A DNA stretch of 64,000 nucleotides from Anaerofilum faecale (GTDB taxonomy: Bacteria > Bacillota > Clostridia > Oscillospirales > Ruminococcaceae): positions 1 to 64,000 of the forward strand of contig DXFV01000005.1 of assembly GCA_019114265.1 (NCBI GenBank), read 5' to 3'. Position 1 is the first letter of the stretch, and each line of letters begins with the position of its first letter. The notes beneath the pieces are model-generated. The model had not been told where the DNA came from and did no database searches. It saw only the letters and a program-made list of their open reading frames with translations. This document shows, piece after piece, positions 42,193 through 51,548 of this stretch. The translations under genes were made by a program, and so were the position numbers.

Positions 42193-43127
42193 TGGTTTGC
42201 CTCCCCTGTTTTGCTCTGCCCGCCGAACCAGGCCAGCGCCGCGTCGGCTGCGCCGGACACATAGTCGGTCAGCTGGGCAAGGGTGTCGAACTTGACGGTG
42301 GGCTTCAGCCAGCGGCAGAAGCGCAGCCGCACCCGGCTGCCGTACAGCTGCCCCGAAAAGCCGGGCAGGAAGGTCTCGCAGGTGATCCCCTCGCCGCCCA
42401 CCGTGGGGCGGCTGCCCAGCCCGGTGGCGCCCGGATGCAGGCTGCCGTCCTCCAGCATCACCTGGGTGATGTAGACGCCGCTCTTGGGCATCTGCATCCC
42501 GGCCGGGTAGATCTGGTTGATGGTGGGAAAGCCCAGCGTGCGGCCCAGCTGCCGGCCGTGGCGCACCGGGAAATCGATGCAGTAGTCCTCGCCCAGCATG
42601 GCGTTCACCTGTTCGATCTTCCCCTCTGCCAGCGCCGCCCGGATGCGGGTGGAGGAGACGGGCTGCCCCTCATACTGCGCCATCGGCAGGATGTGGGCCT
42701 CGATGCCCCGCTGTGCGCACAGCTGCACCAGCAGCCGGGCGGTGCCCGCCTTGTTTTTGCCGAAGGTGAAGTTGTCGCCGCAGAACACGGCCTTTGCATG
42801 GCAGACGCCCACCAGCAGCTCGTCTACGAACTGCTCGGGGGAGAGGCCGCGGAAGGCCTCGAAGGGGGGCTGTACGCAGTGGCGCACCCCCACCGACGCC
42901 AGGCGCCGGTGCTTTTCGTCGTCCGACAGAAGCCGTCCGCCCGCCTTCACCCGGCTGCCCAGCGGCAGGTCGAAGGTGAACACCGCCGTCTCGGCGGCGT
43001 GCTCGGCAGCCCATCGATCCGCCGCGGCGATCACCGCCCGGTGCCCCAGGTGCACCCCGTCGAAAAACCCCAGCGCCGCCGCACAGCGTTCGGCTGCCAC
43101 CGGCGCGGTGCCGTCGTACAGCTGCAT
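42189..43127 (-). CDS. ribF: Bifunctional riboflavin kinase/FAD synthetase
   Basis: 312 residues. N-terminal FMN adenylyltransferase: ALGFFDGVHLGHRAVI (nucleotidyltransferase HxGH-like), VGVCHAKAVFCGDNFTFG, VSSTRIRAAL. C-terminal kinase: GRQLGRTLGFPTINQIYP, SGVYITQV, and the late Glu region FLPGFSGQLYG. It makes FMN and FAD, needed by the flavoenzymes in this window (dusB, Rnf-like). Five bases after truB; the start at 43127 follows AGAGGGTG. Confidence 0.95.
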   Translation of the reverse strand: MQLYDGTAPVAAERCAAALGFFDGVHLGHRAVIAAADRWAAEHAAETAVFTFDLPLGSRVKAGGRLLSDDEKHRRLASVGVRHCVQPPFEAFRGLSPEQFVDELLVGVCHAKAVFCGDNFTFGKNKAGTARLLVQLCAQRGIEAHILPMAQYEGQPVSSTRIRAALAEGKIEQVNAMLGEDYCIDFPVRHGRQLGRTLGFPTINQIYPAGMQMPKSGVYITQVMLEDGSLHPGATGLGSRPTVGGEGITCETFLPGFSGQLYGSRVRLRFCRWLKPTVKFDTLAQLTDYVSGAADAALAWFGGQSKTGEANH

Positions 43128-43132
43128 GGTGT

Positions 43133-44014
43133 TCACCCTCTTTCCAGAAACAGTTTTTCGGTTTTCAGCACGCCCTCCTTCACCTGCGCAAGGCCCAGGA
43201 ACTGCCCGCCGCAGCGCACGCGGTAGCGGCCGTCGGGCGCCGGGAAGCGCGAGGTGGGGGCGCCGTTTTCCAGCCGCCTGCGGGCGGCTTCGTCCACCTC
43301 CACGCAGGGAAGGCCGGTGAACACCGTCTCCACGTCCAGCAGCAGCGGCTGCACCGTCTCGGGGCCGCCGCCTTCGCGCAGGGCCAGGATCTCGTCCATC
43401 GTGTGGGCATCCTCCTCGCCCCACACGCCCGCGCGGATGCGCCGCAGCCCCGACAGGGTGGCCGGGCAGCCCAGCGCCGCGCCGATCTCCTCGGCCAGCA
43501 CCCGGATGTAGGTGCCCTTGGAGCAGGACACCTCGATGGTGTAGTCGTTCTCCGCCGCCTTTTCCACAAAGCGGATGGAGTGGATGGTGATGGGACGCGG
43601 GGTGCGCTCCACCGTTTTGCCGGCACGCGCTGCCTTGTACAGCGGCACGCCGTTGATTTTCACCGCCGAATACATCGGCGGCAGCTGCATCCGCTCCCCC
43701 GCAAAGGCAGGCAAAGCCGCCCGGAAGGCGGCTTCGTCGGCAGCGGGGCCGGTGCGCAGAACAGCGCCGGTGATGTCGCCGGTGTCGGTGGCCACGCCCA
43801 GCCGCACGGTGGCGCGGTAGGCCTTGGTGTGGTCCAGCTGGAGGTCCACCGCCTTGGCGGCGCCCCCCACGAACACCGGCAGCACGCCGGTGGCCATCGG
43901 GTCCAGCGTGCCGGAATGGCCGATCCTGCGGGTGGCCAGCACGCCGCGCAGTTTTGCTATGACGTCGAAGCTGGTCCAGCCCGCCGGCTTATCCACGATC
44001 AGGATTCCCTGCAT
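43133..44014 (-). CDS. truB: tRNA pseudouridine synthase B
   Basis: 293 residues; makes pseudouridine 55 in tRNA. Motifs GILIVDKPAGWTSFDVI, RIGHSGTLDPMATGVLPV with catalytic Asp, KAYRATVRLGVATDTGD, and CSKGTYIRVLAEEIG. A PUA-like C-terminal region follows. Its start overlaps the nrnA stop by 16 bases. Conserved position after rbfA/nrnA. Confidence 0.96.
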   Translation of the reverse strand: MQGILIVDKPAGWTSFDVIAKLRGVLATRRIGHSGTLDPMATGVLPVFVGGAAKAVDLQLDHTKAYRATVRLGVATDTGDITGAVLRTGPAADEAAFRAALPAFAGERMQLPPMYSAVKINGVPLYKAARAGKTVERTPRPITIHSIRFVEKAAENDYTIEVSCSKGTYIRVLAEEIGAALGCPATLSGLRRIRAGVWGEEDAHTMDEILALREGGGPETVQPLLLDVETVFTGLPCVEVDEAARRRLENGAPTSRFPAPDGRYRVRCGGQFLGLAQVKEGVLKTEKLFLERG

Positions 44015-44964
44015 ATCTCTCGCTCCACTTCTGCCAGCACGGCGGCCTTTGCGTTGTCCAGGCCGCCCACCAACTCGCAGCCGGCCGCCTGGTCGTGACC
44101 GCCGCCGCCCAGACGGCGGCAGATGGCGCAGGCGTCCACGCCCGGCACGGTGCGCACGCTGATCTTATAGCTGCCCGAAGGCTGCTGGCGCAGCGTGACG
44201 CCCACCTGCACGCCCTCGATCTGGCGCGGCAGACTGGTGATGCTCTCGAGGTCGCTGGCTTCCACGCCGGTGCTCTCGATCTGCTCGCGGGTCATATAGA
44301 TCAGGGCGCAGCGGTCGTTAAAATGATATTCCAGATTGGCCAGCGCGATGCGTTCGATGGCCAGCCGGCCGCGGCTCTTGGTGCCGAACAGCAGCATGTT
44401 CAGGTCGCGGATGTTGGCGCCCGCCTCCATCAGCGCCGCCGCGATGATGTGGGTGCGCGCGGTGGTGTTGCCGAACTGGAAGCAGCCGGTGTCGGTGGAC
44501 AGGCCGGTGTAGAGGCAGTCGGCCAGCAGCGGGTCGATCTCCACCCCCATCTTGCCGATCAGCTCGTAGATGATCTCGGCGGTGGCGGCGGCGTCTGCAT
44601 CCAGGTACAGCTCGCCCGCATAGCCCGAGTTGGAGGCGTGGTGGTCGATGCACAGATCCACCCGCTCGGAGTATTTGCGCACCTCGTCGCCGAACAGCTG
44701 AATGCTGGCCACATCGACGGCCACCACATAGCCCGGCTCGAACTGGCCTTCAAACCGTTCGATCTTCATATAGTCGTAGCGGGCGGGGATAAGGTCGGCG
44801 CAGAGCACCGCCACCTCCTCCTTGCCCAGCTTTTTCAGCGCCCAGTACAGGGCAGCCGCACTGCCCAGCGTGTCGCCGTCGGGGTTCTTGTGGCACAGCA
44901 AAAGGATGCGCTCGGCTTTCAGCAGACGGCTGAGCACGCCCGCCAGGTCCAGCAGTTCATTCAT
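43999..44964 (-). CDS. nrnA: DHH-family nanoRNase/pAp phosphatase
   Basis: 321-residue DHH-DHHA1 phosphoesterase that degrades short oligoribonucleotides and 3'-phosphoadenosine 5'-phosphate. Metal motifs: LCHKNPDGDTLGSAAAL, VAVDVAS, DLCIDHHASNSGYA and GLSTDTGCFQ; DHHA1 signature CRRLGGGGHDQAAGCEL. It overlaps rbfA upstream by 8 bases and truB downstream by 16, so translation is coupled. Confidence 0.94.
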   Translation of the reverse strand: MNELLDLAGVLSRLLKAERILLLCHKNPDGDTLGSAAALYWALKKLGKEEVAVLCADLIPARYDYMKIERFEGQFEPGYVVAVDVASIQLFGDEVRKYSERVDLCIDHHASNSGYAGELYLDADAAATAEIIYELIGKMGVEIDPLLADCLYTGLSTDTGCFQFGNTTARTHIIAAALMEAGANIRDLNMLLFGTKSRGRLAIERIALANLEYHFNDRCALIYMTREQIESTGVEASDLESITSLPRQIEGVQVGVTLRQQPSGSYKISVRTVPGVDACAICRRLGGGGHDQAAGCELVGGLDNAKAAVLAEVEREICRES

Positions 44965-45340
44965 CGTCCGTCTCCTCCCCGTCTGTGTCTGCGTCCTGCT
45001 GGTGCAGGCCGGCCAGCAGCTCGTTGATGTGAGCGGCATAGGCTGCGCCGTCATCGGCCACGAACACGAAGCGGGGGGATTTGCGGATGTGCATGCGGCG
45101 GCTGATTTCGGTGCGCACAAAGCCTGCGGCCTTGTTCAGGGCCTGCACCGCCTCCGCGGTGCCGCCCTGCTTGCCCATCATGCTGATGTGTACCTTTGCA
45201 ACGTCCAGATCCGGGGTCACCTCCACCCGCATGACCGTCAGCAGGCCCTGCGAAAGGCGGGGGTCTTTCATGGTGGAGATCACTGCGATCAGCTCGCGCT
45301 TCATGTCCTCGGCCAGACGCCCCTGATTTTTATTTGCCAT
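44957..45340 (-). CDS. rbfA: Ribosome-binding factor A
   Basis: 127 residues; assists 16S rRNA 5' end maturation. KH-like fold with MKRELIAVISTMKDPRLSQG, VTPDLDVAKVHIS and RRMHIRKSPRFVFVADDG. An acidic tail ends the protein. GAGGAG is five bases before the ATG. 21 bp downstream of infB. Confidence 0.95.
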   Translation of the reverse strand: MANKNQGRLAEDMKRELIAVISTMKDPRLSQGLLTVMRVEVTPDLDVAKVHISMMGKQGGTAEAVQALNKAAGFVRTEISRRMHIRKSPRFVFVADDGAAYAAHINELLAGLHQQDADTDGEETDDE

Positions 45341-45361
45341 ACTGTCTCCTCACTTTTGCGA

Positions 45362-47716
45362 TCAGTCGCGGTATTCTTCCAGGATGTAGGCTTCCAGAAT
45401 GTCGCCCTCCTTGATATCGCTGAACTTCTCGAGGCTGATGCCGCACTCGTAGCCCTGGGCCACTTCCTTCACGTCGTCCTTGAAGCGGCGCAGACCGGCG
45501 ATCTCGTCGTCGGCCACCACGATGCCGTCGCGCACGACACGCACCTTGGAATTGCGGGTGATCTTGCCCTCCTGCACGTAGCTGCCGGCCACCATGCCCA
45601 CGCTGCTGATCTTGTACACCTGGCGCACCTCGGCATGGCCCTGCTCCACCTCGCGGATCTTGGGGGCCAGCATGCCCTTCATGGCGTCGGTGACGTCGTT
45701 GATGGCGTCGTAGATCACGCGGTACATGCGCATCTCCACCTCGCACTGGGCGGCCTCTTCCCTGGCCACCGCGTCGGGGCGGACGTTGAAGCCGATGATG
45801 ATGGCGTTGCCGGCGTTGGCCAGCATGACGTCGGATTTGTTCACCGCGCCCACGCCGGCGTGGATGACCTTCACGCGCACTTCGTCGTTGGACAGCTTCT
45901 CCAGGCTCTGCTTCACGGCCTCGGCGCTGCCCTGTACGTCGGCCTTGACGATGATGTCCAGCTGCTTGCGCTCGCCCTCGGCGATCTGGCTGAACAGGTT
46001 GTCCAGGGTGACCTTCTGGTAGCTGCTGAACTGCTTCTCCTTGGCCTCGGCGGCGCGCTTGTCGGCCAGCTCGCGGGCCAGGCGTTCGTCCTCCACGGCG
46101 TCGAACAGGTCGCCCGCCACCGGCACCTCGGTGAGGCCGGTGATCTCCACGGGAGTGGAGGGGCCGGCGGTCTCGATGGACTGGCCCTTGTCGTTCTTCA
46201 TGGTGCGCACGCGGCCCACGCTGGTGCCGGCGATGATGACGTCGCCTTTGTGCAGGGTGCCGCGCTGTACCAGCAGGGTGGCGATGGGGCCCTGGCCCTT
46301 GTCCAGGCGGGCCTCCACCACGGCGCCGCGGGCACGGCAGTTGGGGTTGGCCTTCAGCTCCTTGACCTCGGCCACCAGGTTGATGTTCTCCAGCAGGTCG
46401 TCGATGCCCATGCCGGTCATGGCGGAAACGGGCACGCAGATCACGTCGCCGCCCCACTCCTCGGGGACCAGCTCGTACTGGGTGAGCTGCTCTTTCACGC
46501 GCTCGGGGTTGGCGGTGGGCTTATCCATCTTGTTGATGGCCACGATGATCGAAACGCCGGCGGCCTTGGCATGGTTGATCGACTCGACGGTCTGGGGCAT
46601 GATGCCGTCGTCGGCGGCCACCACCAGCACGGCGATGTCGGTGAGGTTGGCGCCGCGGGCACGCATGCTGGTGAACGCCTCGTGGCCCGGGGTGTCGAGG
46701 AAGGTGATCACACGGCCGTCGGCCACCACCTGATAGGCGCCGATGTGCTGGGTGATGCCGCCCGCCTCGCCGGCGGTGACGTTGGTCTTGCGGATGGCGT
46801 CCAGGATGCTGGTCTTGCCGTGGTCGACGTGGCCCATGACCACGACGACGGGCGGGCGCTCGGCCAGGTCCTCCTCGCGGTCCACCTCCTGCTCGAACAG
46901 GCGCTCCTCGATGGTCACCTGCACCTCGCGCTCCACCTTCGCGCCCATCTCCTCGGCCACGATGGCGGCGGTGTCGAAGTCGATCACCTGGCTGATGTTG
47001 GCCATCACGCCCAGGCCCATCAGCTTCTTGATGACGTTGGCGGCGGTCTGCTTCAGGCGGGTGGCCAGCTCGCCCACGGTGATCTCGTCGGGGATCTGCA
47101 CCTTCAGCTGGGCCTTGCGGGCCTTCTCCAGCTGGATGCGCTGCAGGCGCTCGGCCTCGGTCTCGCGCTTTTTCTGGTACTGCTGGCGGCCGCGGTTCTG
47201 GCGGCCGGAGAACTTCTGCTTGTTGCCGGCGGGCGTGGGGCGCTTGCGGTTCTCCACCTGGCGGGTGGCGGCCAGGTCGCTGTATTTCTCGTTGAACTTA
47301 TCCAGGTTCACGTCCACGCTGCGGGTGTCCACCGTCACGGTGACGGTCTCGCGCTTCACCACCACGGGGGCGGGCTTTTCGGATTTGTCGGCCTTGTCGC
47401 CGCGGCCGGCAGACCGGGCGGGGGCGTCCTTTTTCTTGGGCTTCTTCTTGGGCATCTCCACCACGGTGCCGTCGGCGCGCTTGAGGACCTCGCTCTCCCT
47501 GGGCTTGGGCTTCGGCTTGGAATCCAGGTATTCGTCCATGCTGCTCTCGCTCTTCTGGGCGGTGATGCGGTCGAAGATATAGTTCAGGTCGGCCTCGCTC
47601 AGCACGGTGGTGTGCTTGGCGCCGGCCTCGCCTTTCTCTGCAAGCAGATCGATGATGGTTTTGTTGGGCACGTTCAGCTGCTTGGCAACGTCGCCCAGTT
47701 TCTGTTTGATCTCCAT
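45362..47716 (-). CDS. infB: Translation initiation factor IF-2
   Basis: 784 residues. N-terminal IF2_N repeats (IKQKLGDVAKQLNVP and TVGELATRLKQTAANVIKKL) are separated by a Lys/Arg-rich linker. The GTPase has G1 GHVDHGKTS, G2 in GITQHIG, G3 DTPGHEAF, G4 NKMDK. Domains II to IV follow. The start at 47716 is the MEIKQK Met with AGGAG upstream; the longer frame runs into ylxQ. In B. subtilis this cluster is also rimP to rbfA. Confidence 0.97.
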   Translation of the reverse strand: MEIKQKLGDVAKQLNVPNKTIIDLLAEKGEAGAKHTTVLSEADLNYIFDRITAQKSESSMDEYLDSKPKPKPRESEVLKRADGTVVEMPKKKPKKKDAPARSAGRGDKADKSEKPAPVVVKRETVTVTVDTRSVDVNLDKFNEKYSDLAATRQVENRKRPTPAGNKQKFSGRQNRGRQQYQKKRETEAERLQRIQLEKARKAQLKVQIPDEITVGELATRLKQTAANVIKKLMGLGVMANISQVIDFDTAAIVAEEMGAKVEREVQVTIEERLFEQEVDREEDLAERPPVVVVMGHVDHGKTSILDAIRKTNVTAGEAGGITQHIGAYQVVADGRVITFLDTPGHEAFTSMRARGANLTDIAVLVVAADDGIMPQTVESINHAKAAGVSIIVAINKMDKPTANPERVKEQLTQYELVPEEWGGDVICVPVSAMTGMGIDDLLENINLVAEVKELKANPNCRARGAVVEARLDKGQGPIATLLVQRGTLHKGDVIIAGTSVGRVRTMKNDKGQSIETAGPSTPVEITGLTEVPVAGDLFDAVEDERLARELADKRAAEAKEKQFSSYQKVTLDNLFSQIAEGERKQLDIIVKADVQGSAEAVKQSLEKLSNDEVRVKVIHAGVGAVNKSDVMLANAGNAIIIGFNVRPDAVAREEAAQCEVEMRMYRVIYDAINDVTDAMKGMLAPKIREVEQGHAEVRQVYKISSVGMVAGSYVQEGKITRNSKVRVVRDGIVVADDEIAGLRRFKDDVKEVAQGYECGISLEKFSDIKEGDILEAYILEEYRD

Positions 47717-47717
47717 C

Positions 47718-48023
47718 TTACTCCTCCTTTGGAAGCTTGGATTTGCACAGGTTTGCAAGATTCGGGTCGGTCACGGCGAAAACGCCGGCCGGTTTGCGTG
47801 TGACGGCAGACAGCTGCTCCATCGTGCAGGGCAGCGCCGCGCATTCCACGAAGTCTTCGCAAAAATGCTGCACGCGCTGTGCGGTTTTGGGGGAAAGGTC
47901 GCTTGCCAGCAGAACCAGCCGGGCCTTTCCGGTGAACACGCTGTCCTTCACCGGGTCGAAGCCGGTGACCAGTGCGCCGGCCTTGCGGCACAGCGACAGC
48001 GCGCTGATGAGCGGATCATGCAT
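47718..48023 (-). CDS. ylxQ: L7Ae/L30e-family RNA-binding protein YlxQ
   Basis: 101 residues: LISALSLCRKAGALVTGFD, then KARLVLLASDLSPKTAQR and the late FAVTDPNLANLC. A kink-turn-binding fold related to L7Ae. Overlaps ylxR by 8 bases and abuts infB. Exact RNA target in bacteria is not established. Confidence 0.9.
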   Translation of the reverse strand: MHDPLISALSLCRKAGALVTGFDPVKDSVFTGKARLVLLASDLSPKTAQRVQHFCEDFVECAALPCTMEQLSAVTRKPAGVFAVTDPNLANLCKSKLPKEE

Positions 48024-48294
48024 CGGGCGTTTCCTCCTTCAGCTGCTCTTCCAGCTGGGCGTACACCTCGTCGGGCACCGCGCATCCGAAGCTGCGCTCC
48101 AGCCGCTTTGCCTTGCGGGCCTTGGCCAGACAGGCGGGGCTGGGGCACAGATAAGCGCCGCGGCCCGGCTTCTTGCCGATGGGGTCCAGGCTGATCTCGC
48201 CGGCGGCATTGCGCACCACGCGCACCAGCTCTTTTTTGGGTTTGCTCTCGCCGCAGCCGCTGCAGCGGCGCACGGGGATCTTTTTGGGCTGCAT
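48016..48294 (-). CDS. ylxR: YlxR/RnpM nucleic-acid-binding protein
   Basis: 92 residues. PVRRCSGCGESKPKKELVRV and GKKPGRGAYLCPSPACLAKA are the DUF448 signature with the conserved GRGAY. The family has been linked to RNase P modulation. Four Cys could bind metal. It lies between nusA and ylxQ as usual. Confidence 0.93.
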   Translation of the reverse strand: MQPKKIPVRRCSGCGESKPKKELVRVVRNAAGEISLDPIGKKPGRGAYLCPSPACLAKARKAKRLERSFGCAVPDEVYAQLEEQLKEETPDA

Positions 48295-48325
48295 GGCACA
48301 GCCTCCTTTCCGGGGGCGAAGGGGA

Positions 48326-49387
48326 TCACTCCTCGTCTTCGCCGTAGTAGCCGCTCTCGGGGCGGATGTCGATATTATAGCCGGTCAGGCGGGCGCACAG
48401 GCGGGCGTTCTGCCCCTTGTTGCCGATGGCCAGGCTGAGCTGGTGGTCGGGGACGGTGACGCGGCAGGCGCGGCTGTCGCCCTCCAGCAGTTCCACCTTC
48501 AGCACCTTGGCGGGAGCCAGGGCGGCGGAGATGAACTCGGCGGGGTCCTCGCTCCAGCGCACGATGTCGATCTTTTCGCCGCCCAGCTCCTCCACGATGT
48601 GGGCCACGCGGGCGCCGTGCGCGCCGATGCAGGCGCCCACCGGATCGACGTTGGGGTCTTTGCTGTAGACGGCCATCTTGGTGCGCATGCCGGGCTCGCG
48701 GCTGATCGCCTTCACCTCGACGGTGCCCTCGAAGATCTCGGGCACCTCCATCTCGAACATGCGCTTGACCATGCCGGGATGGGTGCGGCTGAGCAGCACG
48801 CGGGGGCCGCGCTCGGTGACGGTGACGTCGGAGATATACACCTTGACGTGCTGCCCCTCAAAGAACTCGTCGCCGGGCAGCTGGTCGTTCTTGGGCAGGA
48901 CGGCCTCGCCCTTGCCCATGTCCAGCACCACCAGGCCCTTGCGGTCGTCCACGCGGGTGACGGTGGCGGTGACCAGCTCGTGCGCCTTCGACTGCATCTC
49001 GGCGTACATCTGGCTGCGCTCGGCCTCGCGGATGCCCTGGCGGATCACATGCTTGGCGGTCTGGGCGGCGATGCGGCCGAAGTCCTTGGTCTTCAGCGGG
49101 GTGATGACGCGGTCGCCCAGGCTGTAGGTGCGGCGGATCTCCTGCGCCTCGGCCACGGTGAGCTGGGTGTGGGGGTTGGTGACCTCCTCCACCACGTCGC
49201 GCACCAGGTTCACATTGAAGCGGCCGGCGGCGGGGTCGATGTCCACCTGCACGTTGTCGTCCTCCACCTCGTAGTCCTTCTTCACGGCGATCACGATGGC
49301 GTTCTTGATCTTTTCCAGCAGGTAGTCTCCGGCGATGCCGCGCTCTTTTTCCAGAACGGCCAGCGCCTCAAAAAATTCCGTATTCAT
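48326..49387 (-). CDS. nusA: Transcription termination/antitermination factor NusA
   Basis: 353 residues. N-terminal RNAP-binding domain (EFFEALAVLEKERGIAGDYL), S1 domain (HELVTATVTRVDDRKGLVVL), and two KH domains (REPGMRTKMAVYSKDPNVDPVGACIGAHG as the start of KH1, split here only for description; LAIGNKGQNARLCARLTGYN in KH2). No acidic repeats as in E. coli, normal for Firmicutes. The Met at 49387 is preferred over a GTG at 49399. Confidence 0.96.
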   Translation of the reverse strand: MNTEFFEALAVLEKERGIAGDYLLEKIKNAIVIAVKKDYEVEDDNVQVDIDPAAGRFNVNLVRDVVEEVTNPHTQLTVAEAQEIRRTYSLGDRVITPLKTKDFGRIAAQTAKHVIRQGIREAERSQMYAEMQSKAHELVTATVTRVDDRKGLVVLDMGKGEAVLPKNDQLPGDEFFEGQHVKVYISDVTVTERGPRVLLSRTHPGMVKRMFEMEVPEIFEGTVEVKAISREPGMRTKMAVYSKDPNVDPVGACIGAHGARVAHIVEELGGEKIDIVRWSEDPAEFISAALAPAKVLKVELLEGDSRACRVTVPDHQLSLAIGNKGQNARLCARLTGYNIDIRPESGYYGEDEE

Positions 49388-49433
49388 TTTTCCGATCACT
49401 CTTTCTTTTTGTATTCAAAGGGAAGGCTTTTTG

Positions 49434-49919
49434 TCAGAACAGGTCTTCGTCGTCGCACAGCTTGACAAAGCTGGCGGCGGTGCGGTCGAACTGCACGGGG
49501 CCCGCGGGCGTTTCGAGGGTGACGATGCCGCCTTCACAGCCCTGCAGGATGCCTTCCAGCTCACGCCTTCCCTGCTCGTCGGGGCGGATCAGGCGGGCGG
49601 CGATCTTCTGGCCGGCCAGGGCGGCGTAGTGCTCCTCGCGGGTGAGGCGGCGGCCCAGGCCCGGGCTGCCCACCTCCATATAGTAGCTCTGGTCGATGGG
49701 GTCGGCCTCGTCGATCACCGGGTTGATGGCGCGGGTGGCCTCCTCACAGGTGACGATGTCCAGCCCGCCCGGCTTGTCGATATAAATGCGCAGGAACCAG
49801 TCCGGCCCTTCCTTTTCGAACCGCACGTCCCACAGCGAAAGGCCCATGCCCTCCACCACCGGGCGCACCAGCGCCTCCACCGTCGCAACTGTATTGTGGC
49901 CGCTTTTTGCTTTTGCCAT
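49434..49919 (-). CDS. rimP: Ribosome maturation factor RimP
   Basis: 161 residues; helps 30S assembly. VRPVVEGMGLSLWDVRFEKE, LRIYIDKPGGLDIVTCEEAT and YYMEVGSPGLGRRLTREEHY are characteristic. The ATG at 49919 follows GGGGAGG. First gene of the rimP-nusA-ylxR-ylxQ-infB-rbfA-nrnA-truB-ribF unit. Confidence 0.95.
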   Translation of the reverse strand: MAKAKSGHNTVATVEALVRPVVEGMGLSLWDVRFEKEGPDWFLRIYIDKPGGLDIVTCEEATRAINPVIDEADPIDQSYYMEVGSPGLGRRLTREEHYAALAGQKIAARLIRPDEQGRRELEGILQGCEGGIVTLETPAGPVQFDRTAASFVKLCDDEDLF

Positions 49920-49996
49920 CTGCAAACCTCCCCAAACAAACAAGAAAAGCGGACCTTGCGGCCCACTTTCCATTCAACATCATAGCGTACAATAAC

Positions 49997-50025
49997 AATA
50001 TACCACATCCGGGCGGGTTATGCAA
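49997..50025 (-). promoter_or_regulatory. Promoter of the rimP operon
   Basis: Minus strand TTGCAT (50025-50020), 17 bp, TATATT (50002-49997), with the extended TGG element before the -10. Confidence 0.7.
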
Positions 50026-50106
50026 GCCCGGCCCGCCCGGGTGTGATATTTCCGGCAAAATGGCCAGTTTTGGGCGTTTTCCACCGCGTTTTTGCGGCCG
50101 GACGGC

Positions 50107-51348
50107 TCAAAATGCCCACTCGCCGTCCCGGAAGATCTGCACCGTCTCGCCGCTGCGGGTGAGGCCGGTGATGTTCATCTTCTCGCTGCCCACCATCACG
50201 TCCTCGTGGATGGCCGAGTCGTTCAGGCCCTTTTCCAGCAGCTGGGCGGTGGTCATGTCGGCGCCGCCGCGGATGTTGGTGGGATAGCCGCGGCCAAAGG
50301 CGATGTGGCAGGCGGCGTTCTCGTCGAACAGGGTGTTGTAGAACAGCACGCCGCTGCGGCGGATGGGGCTGGAGGCCGGCACCAGCGCGATCTCGCCGAT
50401 GCTGCGCGCGCCCTCGTCGCTGTCCAGCAGCTTGCCCAGCAGTTCCTCGCCCCTGCGGGCCTCGTATTTCACCACGCGGCCCTTCTCGAACCAGACGGTG
50501 AAATCCTCGATCAGCTCGCCGTTGTAGACATACGGGCGGGTGCTCTTCACCACGCCGTCCACCCTGTCCTTGTGCGGGGCGGTGAAGACCTCCTCAGTGG
50601 GGATGTTGGCGATGAAGGGGATGTGGGTGCCCTGGGTGTACTCGCTGGCGCCCTCCCATGTGGAGTCGTCGGCCAGACCGATGACAAGGTCGGTGCCGTT
50701 CTCGCCCTCGAGGTGCACGCTGACCAGATCCAGCTGGTTCATCTGGTCGCGGCGGGCGGCGGTGCGCTCCACATGCCGCTGCCATTCGGCCACCACGTCG
50801 CCGCCCGCTTTCACGCGGCAGACGTCGAAGATGGCGTCCCACAGCTTTTCCACCGCCTCGTCGTCGGGCAGGCCGGGGAACACCTTGCGCGCCCAGCCCA
50901 CGGTGGGGATGGCCGCGATGCACCACTGGATGCGGCTGGCCATCGTGTATTCCCGCCAGGGCTGCAGCGCCGCGCGGGAAGCCAGGTTGGCCTTCTGGAT
51001 CTTCTCCCCGTCCAGGCCCTTGTAGATCTCGGGATCGCGGGAGGAGATGCTCAGGGTGCACACGCCGCCCTCGTCCTCGGCGTAGTCCAGATAGCTGCGC
51101 AGCTGGTGGGGCTTGATGTCGCACAGGACCTCCTCGGCGCAGTGCTCCATCGTGATGCGGTCGATCTGCTCATCGCCGTAGCGCACGATCACCCGCTTGG
51201 CTCCGGCGGCATAGCCGGCACGCGCGCAGGCGCGCGCCATCTCGGCGCCCTCCACCGGGCAGTGGATGAGGAAGTTCTGGCCGGGGCGGACGTTCACGCC
51301 CACCCGCACAATGAAATCGGCATACTGCTGCATACGCGCAAGATCCAT
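50107..51348 (-). CDS. M29-family aminopeptidase
   Basis: 413-residue metallo-aminopeptidase of the AmpS/PepS/aminopeptidase T family, cytoplasmic, removing N-terminal residues from peptides. Metal-site region: NIPTEEVFTAPHKDRVDG (Glu and His), IGEIALVP (Glu), NTLFDENAACHIAFGRGYP (Asp/Glu and His), and SAIHEDVMVGS (His, Asp). The ATG at 51348 is used because AAAGGAG is ten bases upstream; a GTG nine bases earlier is too near. Monocistronic. Confidence 0.92.
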   Translation of the reverse strand: MDLARMQQYADFIVRVGVNVRPGQNFLIHCPVEGAEMARACARAGYAAGAKRVIVRYGDEQIDRITMEHCAEEVLCDIKPHQLRSYLDYAEDEGGVCTLSISSRDPEIYKGLDGEKIQKANLASRAALQPWREYTMASRIQWCIAAIPTVGWARKVFPGLPDDEAVEKLWDAIFDVCRVKAGGDVVAEWQRHVERTAARRDQMNQLDLVSVHLEGENGTDLVIGLADDSTWEGASEYTQGTHIPFIANIPTEEVFTAPHKDRVDGVVKSTRPYVYNGELIEDFTVWFEKGRVVKYEARRGEELLGKLLDSDEGARSIGEIALVPASSPIRRSGVLFYNTLFDENAACHIAFGRGYPTNIRGGADMTTAQLLEKGLNDSAIHEDVMVGSEKMNITGLTRSGETVQIFRDGEWAF

Positions 51349-51489
51349 ATTGTACACGCTCCTTTACTGGAAATAGGGCCCGGCGGATAGGATGCGCCGC
51401 CGGGCCGGGATTATGGGATGGGAATGTTTGGGGGCGGGCCTTCCCGCACGCGCCTGCCGCCTGTGTGCGGCGCGGCGCTTGGGGTAAGA

Positions 51490-51538
51490 TTCGACCTCAT
51501 CCGGCATTGCGTGCCACCTTCCCCTGCCAGGGGAAGGC
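51490..51538 (+). repeat. Dispersed palindromic element, module A only
   Basis: ttcgacctcatccgg to ggggaaggc with a variant inner loop (cattgcgtg), ending 11 bases before the glyS stop. It may act as part of the glyS terminator on the minus strand. Confidence 0.7.
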
Positions 51539-51548
51539 GGGCCTTTTT

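Noticed and set aside
44822..47803. 993-codon plus-strand frame opposite infB
   Set aside because: Low-complexity His/Leu/Gly/Val translation antisense to a well-conserved gene; no ribosome-binding site or family motif.
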